Source of the DNA: Anabaena sp. UHCC 0204
Lineage (GTDB): Bacteria; Cyanobacteriota; Cyanobacteriia; Cyanobacteriales; Nostocaceae
DNA length: 64,000 nucleotides
Assembly (NCBI RefSeq): GCF_009711975.1
Contig: NZ_VIKW01000001.1
Span: forward strand, 230,824-294,823
Reading direction: 5' to 3'
In this document: positions 8,770 through 18,804 of the stretch, piece after piece
How the letters are laid out: every line of letters begins with the position of its first letter
Numbering within the stretch: position 1 is the first letter of the stretch
The notes under the pieces: generated by a model
Database searches by the model: none
The model's input: the letters and a program-made list of their open reading frames with translations, nothing else
Told to the model about the DNA's origin: nothing
Position numbers and translations under genes: made by a program

Positions 8770-9918
8770 ATGGATCGACGATCTTTTTTATTAGGTACAA
8801 GTACGTTAGCACTTTCTCAAGTCATAACTGGCTGCGGAACAAAACAGCAACCATCTCTGAGTGTACAGCTATTAAAAGGTTCTATCCCTAGTCAGGTAGT
8901 TAATCAGTTTCAGAAAACTTTAAACTCAGGAGAAAAGTTAAAATTCACCCCTGTTAATCAAATTCAGGATTTATTTAAACTCTTACAAACTTGGCAAAAA
9001 CCGCAAACTAATAGTCAGCAAGAATGGACTCGTTATTTACCATTCAATCAAAATCAAAAATCATCTCCAGCAAATTTAGTGACACTGGGAGATTATTGGT
9101 TACAAGCAGCAATTACCCAAAAACTAATTCAACCGCTGGAAACAGCAAAGATCAAAAATTTATCTAATTTAAATGAAAATTGGCAACAACTCGTTAAACG
9201 AGATGAAACAGGCCAGATTAATCCCCAAGGTCAAATTTGGGGTATACCTTATCGGTGGGGAAATACAGTAATTATTTATAATCAAGAAAAGTTTAAACAG
9301 TTAGGTTGGTTTCCCACAGATTGGAGTGATTTATGGCGGAGTGAATTGCAAAATCGGATCTCTTTACTGAATCATCCAAGGGAAGTTATTGGTTTGGTTT
9401 TGAAGAAATTAGGAAAATCTTATAATACAGAAAATATCAACCAAATCTCTGAACTGGAAACAGAATTACAAAAATTAAATAAACAAGTGAAATTTTATGA
9501 TTCTACAAAATATCTAGAACCCTTAATTACTGGGGATACTTGGTTAGCTGTAGGTTGGTCAAATGATATCATGCCCGTCATTAGTCGTTATCAAAGATTG
9601 ACAGCAGTTGTTCCCCAATCAGGAACAGCAATTTGGGCTGATTTATGGGTAAGTCCTCAAGGTGTTGTTAATGATAATTTGCCATATCAATGGCTAGATT
9701 TTTCTTTGCAACCCAATACAGCTAAAAAAATTGTTTCATTAACTAAAAGCAATTCCCCTGTTGATAATAATATTGTTCCTGGAGATATCCCCAAGCCGGT
9801 ACAGAACTTATTATTAACTAATGCGGAAGTTTTCGCCAAAAGTGAATTTATATTACCCTTAGCGCCTGAAGTCATGCAAAATTATGAAGCTTTATTTAGC
9901 AAGATGAAAAAATCGTGA
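8770..9918 (+). CDS. Extracellular solute-binding lipoprotein (PotD/type-2 periplasmic binding fold)
   Basis: 382 residues. It starts MDRRSFLLGTSTLALSQVIT followed by GCG: a twin-arginine-like or lipoprotein signal with the cysteine at about residue 22. The body has the binding-protein pattern of spermidine/putrescine PotD relatives: LVTLGDYWLQAAITQKLIQP, IWGIPYRWGNTVIIYNQEKF, LGWFPTDWSDLW and WLAVGWSNDIMPV. No permease or ATPase gene is adjacent, so it is an orphan binding protein; polyamine is a guess from family resemblance. It nearly abuts the convergent gene at 9921 (two-base gap). Confidence 0.75.
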   Translation: MDRRSFLLGTSTLALSQVITGCGTKQQPSLSVQLLKGSIPSQVVNQFQKTLNSGEKLKFTPVNQIQDLFKLLQTWQKPQTNSQQEWTRYLPFNQNQKSSPANLVTLGDYWLQAAITQKLIQPLETAKIKNLSNLNENWQQLVKRDETGQINPQGQIWGIPYRWGNTVIIYNQEKFKQLGWFPTDWSDLWRSELQNRISLLNHPREVIGLVLKKLGKSYNTENINQISELETELQKLNKQVKFYDSTKYLEPLITGDTWLAVGWSNDIMPVISRYQRLTAVVPQSGTAIWADLWVSPQGVVNDNLPYQWLDFSLQPNTAKKIVSLTKSNSPVDNNIVPGDIPKPVQNLLLTNAEVFAKSEFILPLAPEVMQNYEALFSKMKKS

Positions 9919-9920
9919 TT

Positions 9921-10451
9921 TCATAAAGAATAACGTAACCCGGCTTTGTTTTGATTATTCATCTGAATCCTACATAAAAAAGGACTTTTCGCAAAATTAC
10001 AGGTGTAAGTTGCTAAAATTTCTCTTTGATAACTAAAAACTCGGATGTTGTAACCGGAATTGCTGGCTAAATTACCTAATTGATTGACAAAAACATATCT
10101 TTCTAAATAGTCTAGTAAACTCCAAATTTGCTGATTGACAATTAAATCTACTCGTGGTGATTCTGTTTCTGATTTTGGGTAAGCTATCCAATTAGATAAA
10201 AGTTTGTTTTCTGAATTTTCCTTAGCCCACCATAAACTAGGAACTGTCAACTTTTCGGGATGAATAGTTTTAGCGGTGATGATATTATCTTTTGGTTGGT
10301 TTAGTAAATATAACTCTAAAGGTGCATCTGAAGGTAAGGGGATATTTTCGGCATTTGATGGTAAGATAGGGAGAAAAGAACAAGTAGAAAAACTCAGAGT
10401 TAATAACAGTGGCAGTGATTTTTTGGGAATCCAGAAATTACCTTGCATCAT
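9921..10451 (-). CDS. Exported protein of unknown function
   Basis: 176 residues with a signal peptide (PLLLTLSFSTCSFLPILPSN) and then a small soluble domain (LWWAKENSENKLLSNWIAYP; VNQQIWSLLDYLERYVFVNQ). I recognise no family with certainty; it looks like a periplasmic or lumenal protein conserved in cyanobacteria. It is convergent with the lipoprotein gene and divergent from the amidase gene at 10525 across 73 bases. Confidence 0.6.
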   Translation of the reverse strand: MMQGNFWIPKKSLPLLLTLSFSTCSFLPILPSNAENIPLPSDAPLELYLLNQPKDNIITAKTIHPEKLTVPSLWWAKENSENKLLSNWIAYPKSETESPRVDLIVNQQIWSLLDYLERYVFVNQLGNLASNSGYNIRVFSYQREILATYTCNFAKSPFLCRIQMNNQNKAGLRYSL

Positions 10452-10524
10452 ACCTTCTCCTATGAAAATTTCTCGTCAATGTCTAACATTAAAAGTAACA
10501 AATCCGATTTGAAAATTTTTATCT

Positions 10525-11928
10525 ATGAATAAAATTGATTTAGCATTTACCCCAGCTTTAGAGTTAGCAAAATTAATCCGGGTTCGGGAAGTTTCACCTC
10601 TAGAGTTAGTAGAAGTATATTTAGAACGAATTGAACGCTTAAATCCCCAATTAGGAAGCTATTTTACAGTCACAGCAGATTTAGCTGTTACAGATGCGAT
10701 CGCTAAAACAGAATTACTGACGACGACTTCAGAGTTACCGCCATTTTTTGGTGTCCCCATTTCGATTAAAGACCTCAATGTTGTCGCAGGTGTCACTTGT
10801 ACTTATGGAAATCCGGCATTATTAAATAATATCCCTAATTATGATGATGGGGTAGTAACGCGAATTAAACAAGCTGGGTTTATTATTCTTGGTAAAACTG
10901 CAACTCCGGAATTAGGTTCTTTTCCTTACACTGAACCTGTGGGATTTACACCTGCTAGAAACCCTTGGAATTTAGAATATACTCCTGGTGGTTCTAGTGG
11001 TGGTGCAGCATCATCTGTAGCGGCGGGATTAAGTGCGATCGCTCAAGGTTCAGATGGAGGTGGTTCAATTCGTGGTCCTGCGGCTTGTTGTGGATTAGTA
11101 GGTATCAAACCAGCGCGAGGAAGAGTCACTAAAGCACCTGTAGGCGATCGCTTGGGGGGCATCGCTGTTAATGGTCCAATTGCCCGCACAGTGGCTGATG
11201 CAGCGGCTATGTTAGATGTCATCTCTGGCTATTTCACCGGTGATCCTTATTGGCTACCAGATCCACAACCGTCATTTCTCGCATCAACTCAAGTCAAATT
11301 AGAAAATCTGAATATTGCTTTTAGTACAAATATCTTTCCTTTTGGAGAAGCAGATGCTAACTGTCAACAAGGGGTAATCAAAACCATTCAGTTACTAGAA
11401 CAGTTTGGCCACCAAATTACCGAAAAATCCCCAGATTTGAGTAATTTAATTGAACCATTTAAAATTGTCTGGCAAGCTGGAGTAGCAGCAGCAGGAATTC
11501 CCTCGGAAGCATTACAACCTTTAAACCGCTGGTTATTAGCAAAAAGTGGTTCTGTGGCTGAATATCTGCAAGCACTTGCCCAAATGCAGATCGTGTCACG
11601 GCAAATTATCGCCTTTTTTGATACTGTAGATGTCTTAGTATTACCAGTTTATCTCCATTCCCCAATTCCCGTAGGTGCATGGGCTGATTTGAGTCCAGAA
11701 GAGACATTTGCCAAGATTGTGCATTGGGTTTCTCCTTGTCCTGTAGCAAATGCGACTGGATTACCAGCGATCGCCCTTCCTGTTGGTTTTGATAGCAATG
11801 GTTTACCCCTCAGCGTGCAATTAATTGGTAAACCGGCGGCTGAATCTACTCTCATTAGCCTAGCAGCGCAATTAGAAGCCGCTAATCCTTGGATTCAATA
11901 TCGTCCAGCCTTTGCAACTATATCGTAG
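10525..11928 (+). CDS. Amidase-signature family hydrolase
   Basis: 467 residues, usual amidase length. The amidase signature is clear: catalytic Lys in GVPISIKDLNVVAG (about residue 83), the Gly/Ser-rich block TPGGSSGGAASSVAAGLSAI (cis-Ser about 158) and nucleophile Ser in GSDGGGSIRGPAACCGLVGI (about 182). The family cleaves amide bonds of small molecules and includes GatA. It is not obviously GatA, since no gatB or gatC is present and the sequence lacks GatA-specific blocks. Substrate unknown. The ATG at 10525 follows AT-rich spacer without a strong Shine-Dalgarno. Confidence 0.85.
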   Translation: MNKIDLAFTPALELAKLIRVREVSPLELVEVYLERIERLNPQLGSYFTVTADLAVTDAIAKTELLTTTSELPPFFGVPISIKDLNVVAGVTCTYGNPALLNNIPNYDDGVVTRIKQAGFIILGKTATPELGSFPYTEPVGFTPARNPWNLEYTPGGSSGGAASSVAAGLSAIAQGSDGGGSIRGPAACCGLVGIKPARGRVTKAPVGDRLGGIAVNGPIARTVADAAAMLDVISGYFTGDPYWLPDPQPSFLASTQVKLENLNIAFSTNIFPFGEADANCQQGVIKTIQLLEQFGHQITEKSPDLSNLIEPFKIVWQAGVAAAGIPSEALQPLNRWLLAKSGSVAEYLQALAQMQIVSRQIIAFFDTVDVLVLPVYLHSPIPVGAWADLSPEETFAKIVHWVSPCPVANATGLPAIALPVGFDSNGLPLSVQLIGKPAAESTLISLAAQLEAANPWIQYRPAFATIS

Positions 11929-11931
11929 GAG

Positions 11932-12031
11932 TCAGGAGGTAGGGGTGAAGCATTCGGTGTAAGGGCGAAGCATTCGGAAAATAAACTTGGGAAAAAACCG
12001 AGAATTTATCGCCCGAATGCTTCGCCCCTAC
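11932..12031 (+). repeat. Repeat family C (GCATTCGG...CCGAATGC), copy 1
   Basis: Palindrome-ended non-coding repeat: GGCGAAGCATTCGG on the left and CCGAATGCTTCGCC on the right, with AATAAACTTGGGAAAAAACC inside. The stretch 11956-12031 is identical, in reverse orientation, to 12949-13024. Other copies are at 21355-21534 (tandem partial copies) and 42502-42574. Confidence 0.8.
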
Positions 12032-12213
12032 AGAAATTCATAAAAAAGAATGAAGAATATTTTTCTCTTCTCCCTGTCACCTGTCAACTTCTTCACCTGT
12101 GTTGTGAGGGAATTGACCTTTTTGGCCAATTACTTTGTCCTGGTTTCACATACTCAATTCGAGATTGATGATAATTTATTTTTGCACAAACTCTTTTATC
12201 CCCATCCCCAGCT

Positions 12214-12852
12214 ATGACACTGAATTTATATTTACTGCGACATGGCGAAACAACTTTTAGTCAAACTGGTAATTTCTGCGGTAAAACTGATGCAGAATTG
12301 ACAAAAGAAGGAATGCAAATGGCATCCAGTTTTGCCGATGTTTATAAAAAATTGCAGTGGGAAGCGGTTTATGCTAGTCCAATGAAGCGCACAGTTGCAA
12401 CTGCTAAACCATTTTGTGATGCTATTGGTATGGAAATGCAGTTGCGGGAAGGACTTAGAGAAGGTAGTTATGGTGAATGGGAAGCTAAGAGTAAATCCTT
12501 TGCTCAGGAAAATTACTCAGAAAACTATGTAAAATGGTTAACAGAACCCGCTTGGAATGCACCACTAGGTGGAGAAACTGCGGTAGATATTGCTAACCGT
12601 TCTATGCCTGTAATTGCAGAAATTCAAGAAAAACATCCCCAAGGTAATGTTTTAGTCGTCTCCCATAAAGCCACAATTCGGATTATGCTTTGCAGTTTAC
12701 TGGGAATTGATTTGGGACGCTACCGTTATCGGGTAAATATTTTGGTCGCATCGGTAAGTATGGTTAAATTTGACGTAAATGGTCCCTTATTAGAAACATT
12801 AGGCGATCGCCATCATATACCAGATCATCTTCGCTTTCGTGCAGGAACATAA
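12214..12852 (+). CDS. Histidine phosphatase family protein (phosphoglycerate mutase-like)
   Basis: 212 residues. The N-terminal motif LYLLRHGETTFS carries the phospho-acceptor histidine (about residue 10), ASPMKRTVATAKPF the second arginine, and LVVSHKATIRIMLCSLLG the second catalytic histidine (about 150). The family includes cofactor-dependent phosphoglycerate mutases and various phosphatases such as cobalamin CobC and the SixA type; substrate cannot be set from motifs alone. The gene stands alone between two inverted copies of repeat family C, convergent with the GH57 gene. Confidence 0.85.
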   Translation: MTLNLYLLRHGETTFSQTGNFCGKTDAELTKEGMQMASSFADVYKKLQWEAVYASPMKRTVATAKPFCDAIGMEMQLREGLREGSYGEWEAKSKSFAQENYSENYVKWLTEPAWNAPLGGETAVDIANRSMPVIAEIQEKHPQGNVLVVSHKATIRIMLCSLLGIDLGRYRYRVNILVASVSMVKFDVNGPLLETLGDRHHIPDHLRFRAGT

Positions 12853-12853
12853 T

Positions 12854-12903
12854 AACAATTGACAATTGACAATTGACAATTGACAATTGGTAATTGGTAA
12901 TTG
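12854..12903. repeat. Short tandem heptamer repeat (TGACAAT / TAATTGG)
   Basis: About seven head-to-tail heptamers, AATTGAC changing to AATTGGT, directly after the stop codon. This is the short tandemly repeated (STRR) class typical of filamentous cyanobacteria. Each unit joins into CAATTG palindromes. Confidence 0.85.
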
Positions 12904-12948
12904 GGAGGAGAAGAGGAAAATGTTCTTCTTTCTTCTTTATTAATTCCT

Positions 12949-13041
12949 GTAGGGGCGAAGCATTCGGGCGATAAATTCTCGGTTTTTTCCCAAGTTTATT
13001 TTCCGAATGCTTCGCCCTTACACCGACTGCTTCGCCCCTAC
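12949..13041 (-). repeat. Repeat family C, copy 2 (inverted)
   Basis: Reverse complement of copy 1 at 11956-12031 with no mismatch over about 76 bases, so the two copies form large inverted repeats around the phosphatase-like gene. It lies between convergent genes and could also act as a bidirectional transcript end. Confidence 0.8.
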
Positions 13042-13063
13042 GACTCCTACCTCCTAGCCCTAA

Positions 13064-14551
13064 TTAAAGTAATTTCTCTCCACGTCGGTAAATTTCTTGG
13101 GCGTAATCTGTCCAAGTCCCTTGTCCCCAATAACGAAAACAGCTAGTTTGTAATAAGAGATTATGTAATAGCAGTTGGCGATATTGACTGTCTTGAGTCA
13201 TATTTACACCTGCTTGATCAGATAATAAATAGTCGCATTTCTGATGAAATAAATTGCTTAATTGGTACATGGGAGATAAAACATTTTCGTATCCTTGCAC
13301 CCAACTAATATGATTAGTCCATGATGCCCCATCAATATGAAAATTGGGTTGATTTTTTTTCAATTCTTGAATAGCATTTTCTATAGCATCTGGTTGATAA
13401 TTATCTTCAGTAATTTGCGCCCAAATTTGATGTTGTCCAATTGCTTGACAGGTAGGAAAGTCTTCCGGTTGACAACCTGCTGCTGCTAATAATTCTAAAT
13501 ATTCTGTACCGCAAACACCAACAACCCCAGTTTTACCTCCTCCATTTTGCAACATATCCCCCCAAGCTTGTTGAAAACCGCCGGGAAATTCATTCATCAT
13601 TACACCACCGTTTTCACCATCACCTATTTGACTAACTATGGGAGGTACGAAAACATCACCTAATTTTTGTTTAGATAAAGTTTTTGCTTCATAGTATGGC
13701 TGCATTTGGGCGACTAATTTAGTATCTGAACCTTGGGTTTTTATCAATGCAGTAATACTAATTTCTTCTCCTTGGGAATTGCGAGCTATTAACCGATGTG
13801 GTAAATGTTTATAATGTAAAGGCTGACCATTAATTGTTTCTACAGTATGTTCTTGTACCAATAACCAACGATAACCACATTCTTTCAAGGCTTTGATAAA
13901 TGCAAATAGGATATCTGGATGGTTTGGTAAGTGCATTTCTGGAGGAGAAAATCCTTTCACTCTTGCTAATGCTTCCCAGCCAAAAATTGCTGCAAAATAA
14001 TGTTGCCAAGCGATAATGTGTAGTTTAATATCTGCTATGGGTGTGGAAGGAATGACAGCATGACTCCACATACTCCCCAACCATTCTACATAAGGCTGGT
14101 AAGTAGAATTGCAAGTGATCCGTTTAAGATTATCTATAATATCACTTCTGCCCATTTGTACCAGTCCCCATAAAAGATTACCAGAATAATCCAACATCAC
14201 ACGAGGATTACAACCTTGTGCAACTAATTCAGGAATAAAATCTCCCATGCGACTATAACAATTAGCAAAAGGGGCAGCATTGTGATTATCTCCTTCTTGC
14301 TGATGTGCAAACATATATTGTAAATTGCTGATCAATGAACCATTATTTCCCGCTGGAATAGTGGGTTGGTGCATATGTAGAGCGATCGCAAATACTGCAT
14401 TAATATCTGCTAATTTAAGATTAGTAGTTGGTAAAAAAATAGGCTCATTGTGGTTAACTACAGCCAACACTTCATTTTCCCAACCGCAAATATTTGGTAG
14501 ATCATCAATAATTTCGGGTAACGTAGGTAGATTATCTGGTAATTTAAACAT
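13064..14551 (-). CDS. Glycoside hydrolase family 57-like protein
   Basis: 495 residues. Motif FAIALHMHQPTIPAG near residue 55 is the GH57 N-terminal (beta/alpha)7-barrel signature. Further blocks are VMLDYSGNLLWGLVQMG, GFSPPEMHLPNHPDILFAFI (likely the region of the catalytic glutamate, in PPEM) and VPPIVSQIGDGENGGVMMNE. GH57 enzymes act on alpha-1,4/1,6-glucans (amylases, branching enzymes, amylopullulanases), so a glycogen-related role is likely but not proven. It is convergent with the phosphatase-like gene and divergent from leuS. Confidence 0.8.
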   Translation of the reverse strand: MFKLPDNLPTLPEIIDDLPNICGWENEVLAVVNHNEPIFLPTTNLKLADINAVFAIALHMHQPTIPAGNNGSLISNLQYMFAHQQEGDNHNAAPFANCYSRMGDFIPELVAQGCNPRVMLDYSGNLLWGLVQMGRSDIIDNLKRITCNSTYQPYVEWLGSMWSHAVIPSTPIADIKLHIIAWQHYFAAIFGWEALARVKGFSPPEMHLPNHPDILFAFIKALKECGYRWLLVQEHTVETINGQPLHYKHLPHRLIARNSQGEEISITALIKTQGSDTKLVAQMQPYYEAKTLSKQKLGDVFVPPIVSQIGDGENGGVMMNEFPGGFQQAWGDMLQNGGGKTGVVGVCGTEYLELLAAAGCQPEDFPTCQAIGQHQIWAQITEDNYQPDAIENAIQELKKNQPNFHIDGASWTNHISWVQGYENVLSPMYQLSNLFHQKCDYLLSDQAGVNMTQDSQYRQLLLHNLLLQTSCFRYWGQGTWTDYAQEIYRRGEKLL

Positions 14552-14797
14552 TTATCGTGCCTCAAAAATATTGATGCTGCTGCTAACATTTCCGCACTTT
14601 ATCAATTAAAAACAATTGTGCGGCATCTCCGTATCATAGCAGATACGGAATTTATTTCTGTTAATAAAAAGGCACTGACTACAGTTTGGAAATATAAAAT
14701 ACAACAACAAACCTAATGAGGCTAAATGGCTTGAGATGTACTATAGATGTGGCACAATAGCGAAGAGCGATCGCTAACAGCATTAGGAGTTTGAGTT

Positions 14798-17377
14798 GTG
14801 GAGTCCCCCCAAAAAACATTATACCAGCCAGCCGCAATTGAGGAAAAATGGCAAAAAACATGGTCAGAACTTGGCTTAGATAAAACACCTCAAGATCAAA
14901 ATAAGCCAAAATTCTACGCGCTTTCCATGTTCCCTTACCCATCCGGCAGCTTGCACATGGGTCACGTCCGTAATTATACAATTACAGATGTAATTGCCCG
15001 CCTCAAACGAATGCAAGGGTATCGGGTATTACATCCAATGGGCTGGGATGCTTTTGGACTACCCGCAGAAAACGCCGCCATTGATAGAGGTGTACCCCCT
15101 GCTAAATGGACATATCAAAATATCGCCCAAATGCGGCAACAATTACAACGTCTGGGTTTATCCTTAGATTGGGAATGCGAAGTTGCTACCTGTTCTCCAG
15201 ATTATTACAAATGGACACAGTGGATTTTTCTGCAATTTTTACAAGCCGGTTTAGCCTATCAGAGAGAAGCCGCAGTTAATTGGGACCCCATAGACCAAAC
15301 TGTATTAGCAAATGAACAAGTAGATAACGAAGGACGTTCTTGGCGCAGTGGAGCAATAGTAGAACGTAAATTACTACGTCAATGGTTTTTCAAAATTACC
15401 GACTACGCCGAAGAATTATTAAATGACTTGGATAAACTCACAGGTTGGCCGGAACGGGTAAAATTAATGCAAGCCAACTGGATTGGAAAATCCACAGGTG
15501 CATATTTAGAATTTCCCATTGTCGGATCAGAAGAAAAAATCGGCGTTTATACCACTCGTCCCGACACTATTTATGGTGTTAGCTACGTCGTATTAGCCCC
15601 AGAACACCCCTTAACTCAAGTTGTCACCACTTCAGAACAAAAAGCAGCAGTAGAAGCCTTTATTAAGGAAGTTTCTAACCAAAGCGAGTTAGAACGAACT
15701 GCGGAAGATAAACCCAAACGCGGTATTCCTACAGGTGGTCAAGTTATTAACCCCTTCACCGGCGAAGAAGTACCCGTATGGATTGCAGATTATGTACTCT
15801 ATGAATATGGTACAGGTGCGGTGATGGGTGTACCTGCCCATGATGTGCGAGATTTCAAATTTGCCAAAGAACAGAATTTAGCTATTAAAGTTGTAATTGT
15901 CCCAGAAGTTGGTGCAGAGGAAACTTTAAAATCAGCTTATACAGAAGCAGGAATTTTAGTTAATTCCGGTGACTTCAATGGCATGAATTCTGTAGATGCG
16001 AAAAAAGCCATTATCGAATTTGCAGAAAAACAAAACTTTGGTAAATTAAGAGTACAATATCGCCTTAGAGATTGGTTGATTTCTCGACAACGTTATTGGG
16101 GCGCACCTATCCCTGTTATTCATTGTCCTAATTGTGGAATTGTGCCTGTACCAGATGCAGATTTACCTGTACAATTACCAGAAGAAATTGAATTAAGTGG
16201 CCGTGGTGGTTCACCTTTAGCACAATTGGAAAGTTGGGTAAATGTGCCTTGTCCAACCTGTGGTACTCCTGCGAAACGGGAAACCGACACAATGGATACT
16301 TTTATTGATTCTTCCTGGTATTTCTTGCGTTATCCAGATGCGAAGAATGAAGAAAAGATTTTTGATTCCAGTAAAGTAAATGATTGGATGCCTGTAGATC
16401 AATATGTGGGGGGAATTGAACACGCCATTTTACATTTATTGTATTCGCGTTTCTTCACCAAAGTATTGAGAGATAGGGGTTTATTTAACTTTGATGAACC
16501 ATTTCAAAAGTTATTAACTCAGGGAATGGTACAGGGTTTAACTTACATGAACCCGAATAAAGGTGGTAAGGATAAATGGATTTCTTCACATTTAGTTGAT
16601 GCTAATAATCCTGTAGATCCGCAAACTGGAGAACCTTTGCAACGTCTCTATGCTACCATGTCCAAATCAAAAGGAAATGGTGTAGCACCAGAAGATGTGA
16701 TTAATAAATATGGCATTGATACGGCGCGGATGTTCATTTTATTTAAAGCACCTCCTGAAAAAGATTTGGAATGGGATGAGGCTGATGTTGAGGGACAATT
16801 CCGCTTTTTAAATCGTGTTTGGCGGTTGGTTACTGATTATGCTGCTGCGGGAGTTTGTAAGCAAAAAGCTGATTTGGAAAAGTTAAGTAAAGCGGAAAAA
16901 GATTTACGTCGCGCAATTCATATTGCAATTCAAGCCATTACGGAAGATGTTGGAGATGAATATCAATTCAATACCGCGATTTCTGAATTAATGAAGTTAA
17001 GTAATGCTTTGACTGATGCTAAATGCAATAATTCGCCAATTTACGCGGAAGGTATTCTAACTTTGGTGATTATGTTAGCGCCTTTTGCACCGCATATTGG
17101 TGATGAATTATGGCAATTGTTGGGGAATAAAAATTCTGTGCATACCCAAACTTGGCCAAGTTTTGATCCTGGGGCTTTGATAGCTGATGAGATTACTTTG
17201 GTAATTCAAATTATGGGTAAAACTCGCGGTTCTATTCAAGTTCCTTCCCAAGCTGATAAAGCGGAGTTGGAAAAATATGCCCGTGAGTCGGAAGTTGCAC
17301 AACGTTATATTGAAGGGAAGGAAGTTAAGAAGGTGATTGTTGTTCCTCGTAAGTTGGTGAATTTCGTTTTGGGTTAA
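14798..17377 (+). CDS. leuS: Leucyl-tRNA synthetase
   Basis: 859 residues, full length for bacterial LeuRS. Class I motifs are present: HIGH-type HMGH at about 53-56 ([12 protein letters not shown]) and KMSKS-type TMSKSKGNG near 620. The editing domain (CP1) motif [20 protein letters not shown] and a zinc-like Cys cluster ([23 protein letters not shown]) are intact, as is the C-terminal anticodon/tail region. Start is GTG at 14798, supported by AGGAG at 14784-14789; no in-frame ATG fits better. A strong intrinsic terminator follows at 17425. Confidence 0.98.
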   Translation: MESPQKTLYQPAAIEEKWQKTWSELGLDKTPQDQNKPKFYALSMFPYPSGSLHMGHVRNYTITDVIARLKRMQGYRVLHPMGWDAFGLPAENAAIDRGVPPAKWTYQNIAQMRQQLQRLGLSLDWECEVATCSPDYYKWTQWIFLQFLQAGLAYQREAAVNWDPIDQTVLANEQVDNEGRSWRSGAIVERKLLRQWFFKITDYAEELLNDLDKLTGWPERVKLMQANWIGKSTGAYLEFPIVGSEEKIGVYTTRPDTIYGVSYVVLAPEHPLTQVVTTSEQKAAVEAFIKEVSNQSELERTAEDKPKRGIPTGGQVINPFTGEEVPVWIADYVLYEYGTGAVMGVPAHDVRDFKFAKEQNLAIKVVIVPEVGAEETLKSAYTEAGILVNSGDFNGMNSVDAKKAIIEFAEKQNFGKLRVQYRLRDWLISRQRYWGAPIPVIHCPNCGIVPVPDADLPVQLPEEIELSGRGGSPLAQLESWVNVPCPTCGTPAKRETDTMDTFIDSSWYFLRYPDAKNEEKIFDSSKVNDWMPVDQYVGGIEHAILHLLYSRFFTKVLRDRGLFNFDEPFQKLLTQGMVQGLTYMNPNKGGKDKWISSHLVDANNPVDPQTGEPLQRLYATMSKSKGNGVAPEDVINKYGIDTARMFILFKAPPEKDLEWDEADVEGQFRFLNRVWRLVTDYAAAGVCKQKADLEKLSKAEKDLRRAIHIAIQAITEDVGDEYQFNTAISELMKLSNALTDAKCNNSPIYAEGILTLVIMLAPFAPHIGDELWQLLGNKNSVHTQTWPSFDPGALIADEITLVIQIMGKTRGSIQVPSQADKAELEKYARESEVAQRYIEGKEVKKVIVVPRKLVNFVLG

Positions 17378-17424
17378 TATTTGTTTCTCGCAGAGACGCA
17401 GAGGCACAGAGAGTAAGATGTAAG

Positions 17425-17456
17425 GTGGGTTAACGATTATTTAACCCACTTTTATT
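17425..17456 (+). terminator. Intrinsic terminator after leuS
   Basis: Perfect 9-base stem GTGGGTTAA (17425-17433) / TTAACCCAC (17441-17449), 7-base loop, then TTTTATT. It stands 48 bases after the leuS stop. Confidence 0.75.
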
Positions 17457-17593
17457 GCTGGAATAAGAGTGAATGAACCACGAAGGGACGAAGAACACGA
17501 AGGAAGAAAGAAGAAGAAGATAAGTAATATTGCATTGGGAAGGGAGTATAATGGGTGTGGTATACTTGTGAAGTTAAAACACTATATTTATTT

Positions 17594-18787
17594 ATGCACT
17601 TACAAAGAATTCAAGTACCTGATTTTCGGGCTTTAAAAAATGTAGATATTAGTTTTGAGAAGGAATTTACTCCGCGTATTTTTCCCCTTGGTAGTCAAAA
17701 TGGTGGTGGTAAAAGTACATTATTACAATTGATTTTTGTGCTGTTACATTGTGCTGGTAATGCTGACAGAGTAGAATTTATACAAAATTTATTACATGGT
17801 TTTCAAGTTAATGATGAATCAGGTAAAAGAACATTAGCTATTGTTGATATTTGGGATGGTAGTAAAACTGTAAAACTTGATTTTTTTATTTGTAGTGAAT
17901 CTTATATTTTAAATCTGTCAAATGGTGAGTATATGGAATCTTCTATTGTTAATTTATTCAATCAAGATAATGAAATTAAATTAATGAGTTTTTATGAAGA
18001 AAAATCAGAAAAACATATTACTTTATCCTTTAAACATATTACTTTATCCTTTATCTGTAATTTTAAATCTGCTCAAAACGAGGCATTGTTTTTTCAATTT
18101 GATGGAATAGATATAGATGAAGTGAATAAGTTTGTAATTGAATTATCAAATAAAATATTTCTAACTGCTCATATTTCACAAATATTTCTATTTCTACAAC
18201 CAAATAATAGAAAATCACTATTTAAGGCTCAAGTAAACAATCAAACTAACTATTACCAACAAATTAAAGCAGCTAATTCTAAATTACCTGGATTTTTTAC
18301 CTATGACTTCCTATCAATAGATATTTTGATTGAAGCCTTTAAAAAAGCACGAAATGATGATTTTGCACAGGCTGTAAAACAAAAAGGAAATTATGGTAAT
18401 AATTATGTAAAACTATTAGATGAACTCAACAATCTTTTGAGTAACAAAAAGATTAATGTACAACCTGATTTATCTGGAATCAATTTCAAAATTAATGGTG
18501 ATGAAACAGAACTTTATCCAGAAGATTTAAGTCATGGAGAATTAAAAAGATTATGTATATATATGTGGCTAAAACATAATAAAATAGAAGATGCAATTGT
18601 TCTTATGGATGAATTAGAAATATCATTTCATCCAGATTGGCAATATCAAATAGTTAGGGATTTAGAAGAATGGGGTGCAACTAATCAATATATTCTTGCA
18701 ACTCATTCCTATGAAATTTGTCAAGCAGTTACACCTGCTCATGTTAAGGAATTAGATCCAAAATTACAAGCAAGAACAATTCAATAA
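17594..18787 (+). CDS. AAA/ABC-type ATPase, first gene of a two-gene defence-like cassette
   Basis: 397 residues from ATG 17594 (MHLQRIQVPDF). An upstream GTG at 17555 with AGGGAG eight bases before it would add 13 residues, so the start is undecided. Motifs of the RecF/SMC-like AAA_15/AAA_21 class: Walker A GSQNGGGKST (about 33-42), ABC signature DLSHGELKRL (about 310), Walker B DAIVLMDELEISFH (about 337), switch histidine ILATHSYE (about 370). A long divergent insert (about 100-300) replaces the SMC coil. Only 17 bases separate it from the TOPRIM-like gene. This ATPase plus TOPRIM pairing is seen in OLD, Gabija-type and PARIS (AriA/AriB) immunity systems; here it is inference. Very AT-rich relative to leuS, suggesting transfer. 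The duplicated octapeptide-like KHITLSFKHITLSF near 148 is an unusual internal duplication. Confidence 0.8.
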   Translation: MHLQRIQVPDFRALKNVDISFEKEFTPRIFPLGSQNGGGKSTLLQLIFVLLHCAGNADRVEFIQNLLHGFQVNDESGKRTLAIVDIWDGSKTVKLDFFICSESYILNLSNGEYMESSIVNLFNQDNEIKLMSFYEEKSEKHITLSFKHITLSFICNFKSAQNEALFFQFDGIDIDEVNKFVIELSNKIFLTAHISQIFLFLQPNNRKSLFKAQVNNQTNYYQQIKAANSKLPGFFTYDFLSIDILIEAFKKARNDDFAQAVKQKGNYGNNYVKLLDELNNLLSNKKINVQPDLSGINFKINGDETELYPEDLSHGELKRLCIYMWLKHNKIEDAIVLMDELEISFHPDWQYQIVRDLEEWGATNQYILATHSYEICQAVTPAHVKELDPKLQARTIQ

Positions 18788-18804
18788 TCAACCTAGTCAA
18801 GAAT

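Noticed and set aside
10525-11928. Calling the amidase gatA
   Set aside because: No gatB or gatC nearby and GatA-specific blocks not seen; general amidase only.
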